DNA from: Bacteroidota bacterium
GTDB lineage: Bacteria > Bacteroidota > Bacteroidia > Flavobacteriales > Flavobacteriaceae
Direction: 5' to 3'
Assembly (NCBI GenBank): GCA_024278565.1
Contig: JAJRSY010000151.1
Coordinates: forward strand, 1 to 15,363
Length of the DNA: 15,363 nt
Position 1 is the first letter of the stretch. Each line of letters begins with the position of its first letter. Shown here piece after piece: positions 6,815 to 13,048 of this stretch. The notes beneath the pieces were generated by a model that was not told the origin of the DNA, ran no database searches, and saw only the letters and a program-made list of their open reading frames with translations. A program made the position numbers and the translations under genes.

Positions 6815-7668
6815 TGTTAGATTTAAAAATATCAAGACCAGGGCTTTGGTTCTCTACCATTTGGATCTATATGGTTCCTTTTAGCGATCAGGAGGGTTTT
6901 TTAGAAACATTTTCATTTTGGTCAGGGTTGGTATTCGTTACGTTTCCACTAAATTATTTTGTATACGGCCTAAATGATTACAACGATGTAAAAGCTGATT
7001 CTTTGAATGCCAGAAAGGGTAATTTTCTATTTGGGGCAAAGGCCTCGAGTGAGCAATTAAAACCGTTGTTGAAACGTATAACATTGGTCATGCTTCCTTT
7101 TTGCGCCGTATTCGTGTATATGTCAGGGTATAGAATGTTCGTGTTGCTTTGTTTGATGATCTTGGTGAATATTGCATACAATTTCAAACCTTTTCGGCTT
7201 AAAGAAAGGCCTCCTTTTGAAATTTTAATACAAATAGGATATGTGCTAACCGCTTTTTTTTGCATTGAATTGAATAATTTAGAACCAATGCCGTGGCAAA
7301 CGACGGTTTACTTGTCCCTTTTTGCATTTCAAGCACATATAGGGGGTGAGATAATGGATATTGAACCAGATACATTAGCTGGTAAAAAAACGACAGCCAC
7401 TATTTTAAAACGCAAAAACACCAAAATCTTAATGTTGTTGCTATTGTTGTTAGAATCTTTTCTGCTGTGGTTCTGGTTTAGGGATTTTGTTTTGGCGATT
7501 TTTTTATTAATATTTTCTTTGTGGTTGGTTTTAGATGTATTCGTGTTTTATAAAGATAGGGCGTATACGGTAAAAGAAATGCGATTGTTCGGTTACGCCA
7601 TTAACATATCGGCCGTATTATCTATGGTCTGGGTACTTTACAGTAATAAATTATTGTCAGTATGGTAG
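6814..7668 (+). CDS. UbiA-family prenyltransferase
   Basis: This encodes 284 residues with about eight hydrophobic helices. Both Asp-rich motifs of the UbiA superfamily are present: NDYNDVKAD at residues 54-62 (N54, D55, D58, D62) and DIEPD at 182-186 followed by KKTTA. The family transfers isoprenoid chains from a polyprenyl diphosphate, through Mg2+, to an aromatic or other acceptor within the membrane. The acceptor cannot be told from sequence, and neighbours give no clue. The product could serve quinone, carotenoid or tetraether-like lipid metabolism. ATG 6814 is the first start in frame and gives the natural-looking N-terminus MLDLKISRPGLWF. Its A is the last base of the MITE terminal repeat, and the repeat also places GGAAGGAG just upstream as a Shine-Dalgarno-like stretch. 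Confidence 0.85.
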   Translation: MLDLKISRPGLWFSTIWIYMVPFSDQEGFLETFSFWSGLVFVTFPLNYFVYGLNDYNDVKADSLNARKGNFLFGAKASSEQLKPLLKRITLVMLPFCAVFVYMSGYRMFVLLCLMILVNIAYNFKPFRLKERPPFEILIQIGYVLTAFFCIELNNLEPMPWQTTVYLSLFAFQAHIGGEIMDIEPDTLAGKKTTATILKRKNTKILMLLLLLLESFLLWFWFRDFVLAIFLLIFSLWLVLDVFVFYKDRAYTVKEMRLFGYAINISAVLSMVWVLYSNKLLSVW

Positions 7669-7735
7669 ATGAACAATCGCTATATTGTCTTTTCCTTTTC
7701 TCAGGGATTAAACCTATTTTCGTGACCGAGATAGA

Positions 7736-7764
7736 ACCTGCTAGGCTTTCAAAATCTAGCAGGT
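7736..7764. repeat. ACCTGCTAG hairpin between ubiA-like gene and leuS
   Basis: A perfect 9-bp stem ACCTGCTAG/CTAGCAGGT encloses an 11-nt loop (GCTTTCAAAAT). ATAGATTTTT follows a few bases later, so the hairpin could act as a weak terminator for the prenyltransferase gene. A second small inverted pair (GTCAA/TTGAC) lies at 7810-7824. Confidence 0.6.
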
Positions 7765-7851
7765 CTATAGATTTTTCTCCGATGGGTGGACAAGCAAAAT
7801 TCTAAGTAGGTCAAAAACCTTGACAAACCGGGCAGGTCTAAAATGCATAAA

Positions 7852-10800
7852 ATGAGTTACGATTTCAACAAAATAGAAGACAAGTGGCAAAAATATTGGG
7901 CAGAACAAAAAACGTTCCAAGCAACCAATCCTCCCCTTGAGGGGGAGCTAGAGGGGATAGCTCTCCCAAAATTTTATGTGCTCGATATGTTCCCCTATCC
8001 CTCTGGTGCCGGTTTGCACGTGGGCCATCCCTTGGGGTATATTGCCAGTGATATTTATGCCCGCTATAAAAGGCATAAAGGGTTTAATGTTCTGCATCCT
8101 ATGGGGTATGATTCTTTCGGTCTGCCCGCTGAACAATACGCCATTCAAACAGGGCAGCACCCTGCAGATACTACAAAGGTCAACATCGAGGGCGGTGTGG
8201 ATAAGGAAGGAAAAAAAATAAAAGGCTATCGCAAGCAATTGGATCGCATGGGGTTTTCATTTGATTGGAGCCGTGAATTACGTACCTCGGACCCCAAATG
8301 CTATAAATGGACGCAGTGGATATTTATTCAACTCTTCAATTCGTGGTACAACAAAGATTCTGATAAAGCAGAAGATATTGAAGCCTTGATCTCTATTTTT
8401 TCTTCGGATGGAAATGCAGGCGTAAATGCAGTCTGTGATGATGATATTCCTGAATTTTCCGCTACCATCTGGAAGCAATTTTCAAATAAGGAACAGCAAG
8501 AGATTTTACTGAAATACAGGCTCACCTATTTGGCCGAGACCGAAGTGAACTGGTGTCCGGACTTAGGAACCGTATTGGCAAATGATGAAATTGTCAACGG
8601 CGTATCAGAGCGAGGTGGCCACCCGGTGACCCGAAAAAAAATGACCCAATGGAGCATGCGCATTACCGCCTATGCCCAGCGTTTGTTAGATGGTTTGAAA
8701 ACCGTTGATTGGCCCCAGCCATTGAAAGATACGCAGGCGAATTGGATCGGGCGGTCAGAAGGGGCGACTGCGGAATTCAAAGTCCTCCCCCTAGCCCCCT
8801 CCGAGGGAGGGGGGACTTCTCGAAACTCTCGAATCACGGGTGATTCTTCGATAATTGGTATTCTTTTGGAAAGAGCCAAAGAGATGCGAAAAAAACCAAC
8901 AAAAGCAGAGGCTAAATTGTGGGAGGGATTAAGAGATAAAAAAACAGGACTTAAATTTAGAAGACAACACCCTATCTATAAGTATATTCCCGATTTTGTT
9001 TGTTTGGAAAAACGTCTAATTATTGAAATTGATGGAGAGATACATCAATACCAATTGGATGAAGATGCCGAAAGACAATTGATTTTAGAAGAGAAAAAGG
9101 GATATCATTTCTTAAGATTCACCAATGAACAAGTGCTAAATGATATTGATGCTGTAATAGATGAAATTAGCAATAAGTTAAAAGTCCTCCCCTCAGGGGA
9201 GGATTTAGGTGGGGACTTTTCCAATGAAGAGGACATTGGGGATATCGATGCCGTTTTCGTTGAGACTCAAAGGAATATAGAGAACAGTGGCATCCCCCCT
9301 TCGGGGGCTAGGGGGATTTCTGTCTTCACCACAAGACCCGACACCATTTTCGGGGTCTCCTTCATGGTTTTGGCACCAGAACATGAATTGGTATCACAAA
9401 TCACCACACCAGAACAAAAAACCGAGGTCGAAGCCTATGTTGAAGCCACGGCTAAACGTAGTGAGCGTGAGCGTATGGCTGATGTAAAGACCATTTCGGG
9501 TGCGTTTACGGGGGCGTATGCCGAGCATCCGTTTACGAAAGAACCCATACCTATTTGGATCGGTGATTATGTATTGGCGGGTTATGGTACAGGTGCGGTA
9601 ATGTCGGTTCCTTGTGGGGATCAGCGTGATTATGATTTTGCGAAGTATTTTAAGATTCCCATCCCCAATATTTTTGAGGGAATCGATATTTCTGAGGAAG
9701 CTTTTTCAGATAAGGACAAGACCATTATCACCAATTCAGATTTCTTAAACGGACTGCCCTATAAAAAAGCGGTCAAAAGGGCCATTTTTGAGTTGGAAAA
9801 ATTGGGGCAAGGCGAAGGAAAGATCAACTACCGCCTTCGTGATGCCGTGTTCAGTCGGCAGCGGTATTGGGGAGAACCTTTCCCCGTATATTATGATGCA
9901 GACGGAATGCCCCAGATGTTGGACAAGAAGTTCTTACCATTAGAATTACCGGAAGTAGACAAATACCTGCCCACAGAAACAGGCGACCCCCCCTTGGGTA
10001 ATGCCAAAGCATGGTATTGGCTTCAATACGGTGACAAAGGCAAAGTAGTTACAAAAGAAAAATTTGAAAGTTCCTCCCCTTCGGGGAGGCTAGGAGGGGA
10101 CTTAGAGTTGAACACCATGCCGGGTTGGGCAGGCAGCTCACAATATTTCAACCGCTATATGGATCCCCACAATGATGATGAGATCTTTTCACAAGAAGCC
10201 ATCAACTATTGGCAAGATGTAGATCTCTACATAGGCGGTAGCGAACACGCAACGGGGCATTTGTTGTACTCTCGTTTTTGGCAAAAATTCATGTTCGATA
10301 AAGGCTTGGTACCCAAAGACGAATATGCCAAAAAACTGATTAATCAGGGCATGATTACGGGGACTAGTGCTTTTGTATATCGAACTTTTTATTTCTATGG
10401 GTATGCGCATGATAATAATGCTAAGGAAGGGGTGCTTGATTTTATTAGGGAAAGACCCATTCTTATTTCGACAAATCATCATGATTTATTAGAAAACGAT
10501 GAATACGTTAAGGATTTTAATTTCATAAACGAATGGTTTGTTTCAGAGTTAAAAAGAGAATTTGAAATAGATGATGTAGGAGGGATTAATTTCAAAAAAA
10601 CAACTCCATTACATGTTGATGTCTCTTTAATAAATTCATCAGACGAACTTGATATCGAAGCTTTCAAGAATTGGAGACCAGAATATAAAAACGCGATTTT
10701 CATTTTGGACAATGGTGAAAGATACGATTCTAACACCTCCCTTGAGGGGAGGCCTGCAGGGGCTTTCACCGTCTCTCGCGAAGTCGAAAAAATGTCAAAA

Positions 10801-11484
10801 TCAAAGTACAATGTGGTGAGTCCTGATGAAATCTGTGATCAGTACGGGGCAGACAGTTTACGGCTTTACGAAATGTTCTTAGGCCCTTTAGAACAATCAA
10901 AACCGTGGAATACCGCAGGTATTACTGGAGTACATGGGTTTTTAAAAAAATTATGGAAACTGTACCACTCTGGTTCAAATGGTGAATTTTTCGTAAATGA
11001 CTCCCCTCCTTCGGAGGGGCTGGGGGAGGACTTGCGCACCCTTCACAAAACCATCAAAAAAGTAGAAGAGGACATCGAAAATTTCAGTTTCAATACCTCG
11101 GTCTCTACTTTTATGATCTGTGTGAACGAGCTAACGGCACAAAAATGTCATTCTCGTGAAATTTTAGAGTCCTTGGCGATTTTGGTATCGCCCTATGCGC
11201 CTCATATTGCCGAAGAATTATGGCAAAAATTAGGACATAATGAGTCGATTTCAAAAGTGCCATTCCCAAAATTCGAAGAAAAATATTTGGTAGAGAGCGA
11301 GAAAGAATACCCCATTTCTTTTAACGGAAAAATGCGTTTTACCATGAAACTGTCTTTAGACTTAAGCAAAGAAGATATAGAAGCAGCCGTAATGGCACAT
11401 GAAAAGACAAAGCAGCAGTTGCAGGGCCGAACGCCCAAAAAGGTAATCGTGGTGCCAGGGAAAATTGTCAATATAGTAGGGTGA
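7852..11484 (+). CDS. leuS: Leucine--tRNA ligase carrying an in-frame DUF559 endonuclease insert and seven palindromic inserts
   Basis: This encodes 1210 residues. I start at ATG 7852 (MSYDFNKIEDKWQKYW, the usual N-terminus) rather than ATG 7843. The class I synthetase core is complete: MFPYPSGAGLHVGH with HVGH at 56-59, the CPDLGTVLANDE block from 235, editing-domain FTTRPDT at 492 and GYGTGAVMSVPCGDQRDYDF, FSRQRYWGEPFPVYY, NTMPGWAGSS, KMSKS at 980-984, the anticodon-binding NFSFNTSVS region and the terminal TPKKVIVVPGKIVNIVG. Flavobacterial LeuRS is usually about 920-1000 residues. The excess comes from a DUF559 domain (about 334-443), seven GC-rich palindromes (at about 27, 310, 444, 481, 740, 961, 1050) and roughly 50 unexplained residues within 845-916. 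All keep the frame and lie in linker-like positions between conserved motifs. No promoter was recognised in the 174-nt spacer upstream. Confidence 0.95.
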   Translation: MSYDFNKIEDKWQKYWAEQKTFQATNPPLEGELEGIALPKFYVLDMFPYPSGAGLHVGHPLGYIASDIYARYKRHKGFNVLHPMGYDSFGLPAEQYAIQTGQHPADTTKVNIEGGVDKEGKKIKGYRKQLDRMGFSFDWSRELRTSDPKCYKWTQWIFIQLFNSWYNKDSDKAEDIEALISIFSSDGNAGVNAVCDDDIPEFSATIWKQFSNKEQQEILLKYRLTYLAETEVNWCPDLGTVLANDEIVNGVSERGGHPVTRKKMTQWSMRITAYAQRLLDGLKTVDWPQPLKDTQANWIGRSEGATAEFKVLPLAPSEGGGTSRNSRITGDSSIIGILLERAKEMRKKPTKAEAKLWEGLRDKKTGLKFRRQHPIYKYIPDFVCLEKRLIIEIDGEIHQYQLDEDAERQLILEEKKGYHFLRFTNEQVLNDIDAVIDEISNKLKVLPSGEDLGGDFSNEEDIGDIDAVFVETQRNIENSGIPPSGARGISVFTTRPDTIFGVSFMVLAPEHELVSQITTPEQKTEVEAYVEATAKRSERERMADVKTISGAFTGAYAEHPFTKEPIPIWIGDYVLAGYGTGAVMSVPCGDQRDYDFAKYFKIPIPNIFEGIDISEEAFSDKDKTIITNSDFLNGLPYKKAVKRAIFELEKLGQGEGKINYRLRDAVFSRQRYWGEPFPVYYDADGMPQMLDKKFLPLELPEVDKYLPTETGDPPLGNAKAWYWLQYGDKGKVVTKEKFESSSPSGRLGGDLELNTMPGWAGSSQYFNRYMDPHNDDEIFSQEAINYWQDVDLYIGGSEHATGHLLYSRFWQKFMFDKGLVPKDEYAKKLINQGMITGTSAFVYRTFYFYGYAHDNNAKEGVLDFIRERPILISTNHHDLLENDEYVKDFNFINEWFVSELKREFEIDDVGGINFKKTTPLHVDVSLINSSDELDIEAFKNWRPEYKNAIFILDNGERYDSNTSLEGRPAGAFTVSREVEKMSKSKYNVVSPDEICDQYGADSLRLYEMFLGPLEQSKPWNTAGITGVHGFLKKLWKLYHSGSNGEFFVNDSPPSEGLGEDLRTLHKTIKKVEEDIENFSFNTSVSTFMICVNELTAQKCHSREILESLAILVSPYAPHIAEELWQKLGHNESISKVPFPKFEEKYLVESEKEYPISFNGKMRFTMKLSLDLSKEDIEAAVMAHEKTKQQLQGRTPKKVIVVPGKIVNIVG
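7930..7957 (+). repeat. leuS palindrome R1
   Basis: CCTCCCCTTGAGGGGGAG followed by CTAGAGGGGA, read as PPLEGELEG. It sits between the N-terminal TFQATN segment and LPKFYVLDMFPYPSG, a region that is normally a short variable linker. The outer AAGTCC end seen in other copies is missing. Confidence 0.8.
8780..8818 (-). repeat. leuS palindrome R2, left flank of the endonuclease insert
   Basis: It runs from AAGTCC to GGACTT, with the CTAG-containing tail at its left side, so it is inverted relative to the other copies. It is read as KVLPLAPSEGGGTS. It begins right after NWIGRSEGATAEF at the base of the CP1 editing domain. AAAGTCCTCCCC (8779-8790) is repeated exactly at 9181-9192. Confidence 0.85.
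8829..8850. repeat. Small hairpin just inside the left border of the DUF559 insert
   Basis: GAATCA at 8831-8836, loop CGGG and TGATTC at 8841-8846. It can be lengthened with TC/GA pairs across a one-base bulge. It precedes the conserved part of the endonuclease domain and encodes SRITGDSS. Confidence 0.6.
9182..9218 (+). repeat. leuS palindrome R3, right flank of the endonuclease insert
   Basis: AAGTCCTCCCCTCAGGGG leads into AGGATTTAGGTGGGGACTT, read as VLPSGEDLGGDF. It is a full-length copy with both AAGTCC and GGACTT ends and lies directly after the last helix of the DUF559 domain. Confidence 0.85.
9292..9317 (+). repeat. leuS palindrome R4
   Basis: ATCCCCCCTTCGGGGG followed by CTAGGGGGAT, read as IPPSGARGI. 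It immediately precedes SVFTTRPDT, the first conserved strand of the CP1 editing domain. A 24-codon spacer (EEDIGDIDAVFVETQRNIENSG) separates it from R3. Confidence 0.8.
10068..10103 (+). repeat. leuS palindrome R5
   Basis: AAGTTCCTCCCCTTCGGGG followed by AGGCTAGGAGGGGACTT, read as SSSPSGRLGGDL. It lies just before ELNTMPGWAGSS, in the segment that varies between LeuRS enzymes. It is the clearest full-length copy with a TTCG loop. Confidence 0.85.
10734..10765 (+). repeat. leuS palindrome R6
   Basis: CACCTCCCTTGAGGGGAGG followed by CCTGCAGGGGCTT, read as TSLEGRPAGA. It is a degenerate copy about 8 codons before the catalytic KMSKS loop, where close relatives have a short turn. Confidence 0.75.
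10999..11033 (+). repeat. leuS palindrome R7
   Basis: GACTCCCCTCCTTCGGAGG followed by GGCTGGGGGAGGACTT, read as DSPPSEGLGEDL. It sits at the linker into the anticodon-binding domain, between the WKLYHSGSNGEFFVN and RTLHKTIKKVEEDIENFSFNT segments. Confidence 0.8.
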
Positions 11485-11490
11485 TATAAC

Positions 11491-11610
11491 TGTCTTTGCG
11501 AGGAGCATTATAGTGTTGATTTTTGTTGTAGTGGTAAAGCGACGAAGCAAGCTGTTGAATACGTGTTCCGAGGCAACAGATCGCTTCGCTTCGTTGTGCT
11601 CGCGAAGACG
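11491..11610. repeat. 120-bp imperfect palindromic repeat (TGCGAG/GACGAAGCAA type)
   Basis: The outer arms are GTCTTTGCGAGGAGCA (from 11492) and TGTGCTCGCGAAGACG (to 11610). An inner pair is GCGACGAAGCAAGCTGTT (from 11539) against AACAGATCGCTTCGCTTCG (to 11594). The motif resembles the CGAGGAGC...GACGAAGC interspersed repeats found between genes in many bacteria. It begins 7 nt after the leuS stop, so it would form the 3' end of the leuS transcript and may terminate or stabilise it. Confidence 0.65.
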
Positions 11611-11628
11611 TGTTGAGGGAATCTTTAG

Positions 11629-11636
11629 TATCTTTG
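11629..11636 (+). promoter_or_regulatory. -7 promoter box for the zinc peptidase gene
   Basis: TATCTTTG fits TAnnTTTG exactly. The predicted transcript start is near 11640, giving a leader of about 22 nt to the ATG at 11662. No clear TTTG -33 element is seen. Confidence 0.5.
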
Positions 11637-11661
11637 GTTTAAAATTTTAAAACAGATAATT

Positions 11662-12360
11662 ATGTTTGGATTCGATATAGGTTATATCATAATAGCAGGG
11701 GTCTTCGGACTCTTGAGTATGTTGGTCAGCAACCGTCTAAAAAGTAAATTTAAAAAGTACTCAAAAGTGCAATTGCGCAACGGACTGAGCGGTGCCGAAA
11801 TTGCCGAAAAAATGCTGACCGATCATGGCATTACCGATGTAAAGGTGATTTCCACACCGGGTATGTTGACGGACCACTACAACCCGGCAAACAAGACCGT
11901 AAATCTTAGTGAAGGGGTATATGCACAGCGAAATGCATCTGCCGCTGCCGTTGCGGCCCATGAATGTGGGCATGCGGTGCAACACGCAACCGCATATCAA
12001 TGGTTGGGCATGCGATCTAAATTGGTGCCGGTATTGACGGTGACCTCAAAGTTTTCAATGTGGGTCATTTTTGGCGGAATGATGCTGATGGGCACAACTG
12101 CAATCGGGGGTACTATCGCTTGGGTGGGAGTAGGTCTTTACGGTATAGGTACCCTGTTCAGTTTTGTCACCTTGCCCGTTGAATACGATGCCAGTAACCG
12201 GGCATTGGCCTGGCTGAAAAACAAGAACATGGTGAGCCAAGAAGAATACGCTGGTGCCGAAGATGCCTTGAAATGGGCGGCAAGAACATATTTGGTAGCT
12301 GCCATAGGAGCCTTGGCGACCTTATTGTATTTTGCCATGCGTGTGGCGAGTAGAGATTAA
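11662..12360 (+). CDS. Neutral zinc metallopeptidase, YugP family
   Basis: This is a 232-residue integral membrane protein of the Zn_peptidase_2/YugP family. A first TM helix (about residues 5-24) is followed by a cytoplasmic or peripheral segment with NGLSGAEIAEKMLTDHGI and the conserved DHYNPANKTVNLSEGVY. Next comes the HExxH metal site HECGH at 100-104 in AAHECGHAVQH. Two or three further TM helices include residues about 130-165, and near the C-terminus YLVAAIGALATLLYFAMRV. The motif EYDASNRALAWL after the third helix is a family marker and may supply a further ligand. Substrates are unknown. The gene has its own -7 box and ends at a strong terminator shared with the ferritin gene. Confidence 0.92.
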   Translation: MFGFDIGYIIIAGVFGLLSMLVSNRLKSKFKKYSKVQLRNGLSGAEIAEKMLTDHGITDVKVISTPGMLTDHYNPANKTVNLSEGVYAQRNASAAAVAAHECGHAVQHATAYQWLGMRSKLVPVLTVTSKFSMWVIFGGMMLMGTTAIGGTIAWVGVGLYGIGTLFSFVTLPVEYDASNRALAWLKNKNMVSQEEYAGAEDALKWAARTYLVAAIGALATLLYFAMRVASRD

Positions 12361-12377
12361 AAAAAAGAGCAAATATA

Positions 12378-12412
12378 AAAAAAGGGGAATGCATTTTGCA
12401 TTCCCCTTTTTT
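12378..12412. terminator. Bidirectional Rho-independent terminator
   Basis: GGGGAATGCA (12384-12393), loop TTT, then TGCATTCCCC (12397-12406), flanked by a run of at least six As on the left and six Ts on the right. This gives U-tracts on both strands. It separates the convergent peptidase and ferritin genes and would serve both. Confidence 0.93.
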
Positions 12413-12430
12413 GTTTTGTTTACTGTTTAA

Positions 12431-12943
12431 TTATTCGGTCTTAATACGCTCATCAATAAGTTTAAGCGCAATACCATCTCTTCCCATTAGTTCAAAAAGA
12501 TCTAGAATATCGCGTATTGACCTTTCTTCTTCAAGTTGTTCTTCAATGAACCATTGCATGAAATTCTCAACGGCATAGTCGTCAGTTTTTTTAGCATTGG
12601 CCACGATACCATTGATGGCTTTAGTAACCTCTATTTCCTGTTCCAATGCGGTCACGAAAACTTCTTCCAAAGAAGAGAAATCATGGTTGATATCCGTTAC
12701 TTCGGGTGAAATCGCATTTCCTCCAGAGTCGTTGATGAACTTGAAAATTTTCATCATATGGCTTCTTTCTTCTTCTGCCTGGGCATAAAAGAACAGGGCA
12801 CTATTGCCAAAGGCATTTTGATCGCACCATGAGGCCATTGCCAAATAGCTGGCAGAGGCTTTACTCTCCATTTGTATTTGCTGGTTTAGCACGTCCATTG
12901 AGCTGGCTGTTATGCTCATCTGTTGTCTTATTATGTCTTTCAT
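12431..12943 (-). CDS. Non-haem ferritin (FtnA type)
   Basis: This is a 170-residue subunit of a 24-mer iron-storage cage. The ferroxidase-centre residues match bacterial ferritins with an exact shift of nine from E. coli FtnA: Glu26, Tyr33, Glu59 and His62 in the first helix pair, then Glu103, Gln136 and Glu139 in the second. The pattern MESKASASYLAMASWCDQN...AEEERSHMMK...FMQWFIEEQLEEE is typical. There is no Met haem ligand pattern of bacterioferritin. The protein oxidises Fe(II) and stores it as a mineral. A TATCTTTG box lies 17 bp upstream of the ATG. The shared terminator follows. The neighbouring 105-residue gene is on the same strand. Confidence 0.95.
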   Translation of the reverse strand: MKDIIRQQMSITASSMDVLNQQIQMESKASASYLAMASWCDQNAFGNSALFFYAQAEEERSHMMKIFKFINDSGGNAISPEVTDINHDFSSLEEVFVTALEQEIEVTKAINGIVANAKKTDDYAVENFMQWFIEEQLEEERSIRDILDLFELMGRDGIALKLIDERIKTE

Positions 12944-12959
12944 AGTATCAATCTTTTAG

Positions 12960-12967
12960 CAAAGATA
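12960..12967 (-). promoter_or_regulatory. -7 promoter box for ferritin
   Basis: On the minus strand TATCTTTG fits TAnnTTTG and places the transcript start near 12956, about 13 nt before the ATG. No clear -33 box or Fur-like palindrome is visible, so iron control cannot be read from this sequence. Confidence 0.5.
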
Positions 12968-13048
12968 CAAAAAGCCTCTGGGCGATAATAATACCACTCT
13001 CATTTTGGGTTTAGACTGCTTAAAAATAAAGAGATTACTACGAGGTTA

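Larger units (their letters stand above)
8779..9218 (+). mobile_element. Candidate DUF559 endonuclease cassette bracketed by palindromes
   Basis: Between palindromes R2 and R3, the leuS frame encodes a domain (about residues 334-443) with the DUF559/Vsr-like pattern: an N-terminal helix LLERAKEMRKKPTKAEAKLW, then FRRQHPIYKYIPDFVC, KRLIIEIDGEIHQ, and a final LRFTNEQVLNDIDAVIDEI helix. The putative PD-(D/E)XK-type metal site would use Asp381, Glu392, Asp394 and perhaps His398. The domain's codons are more AT-rich than the surrounding synthetase codons. A GAATCA-CGGG-TGATTC hairpin (8831-8846) lies just inside R2. The 12-nt direct repeats at the two borders are exactly 402 nt (134 codons) apart. 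An internal ATG at 8884 could allow separate translation. DUF559 identity is well supported by motifs; mobility is inferred. Confidence 0.75.

Noticed and set aside
6645..6860. 71-codon minus-strand ORF across the MITE-like element
   Set aside because: It is composed of the element's inverted repeats and the antisense of the UbiA-family gene start. It has no recognisable domain.
8780..9218. The nuclease insert as an intein or a group I intron
   Set aside because: There is no N-terminal Cys/Ser splice block or C-terminal HN-(C/S/T) junction, and the insert is continuous coding sequence without intron core elements. DUF559 is also not a typical intein homing endonuclease class.
10384..10599. 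A second DUF559-like domain in leuS
   Set aside because: The segment lacks the FRRQ, PDF and IEIDG motifs and has no flanking palindromes at its borders. It is reported only as an unexplained extra segment.
7930..11033. The repeated palindromes as a CRISPR array or as transcription terminators
   Set aside because: Spacing is irregular (tens to hundreds of bases), sequences vary, and all copies are inside an open coding frame with no T-runs.
7852..11484. leuS as a pseudogene or assembly artefact because of its excess length
   Set aside because: The frame is open throughout and every conserved LeuRS motif seen, including HVGH, the editing-domain blocks, KMSKS and the C-terminus, is intact. 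Inserts are all multiples of three and sit in linkers.
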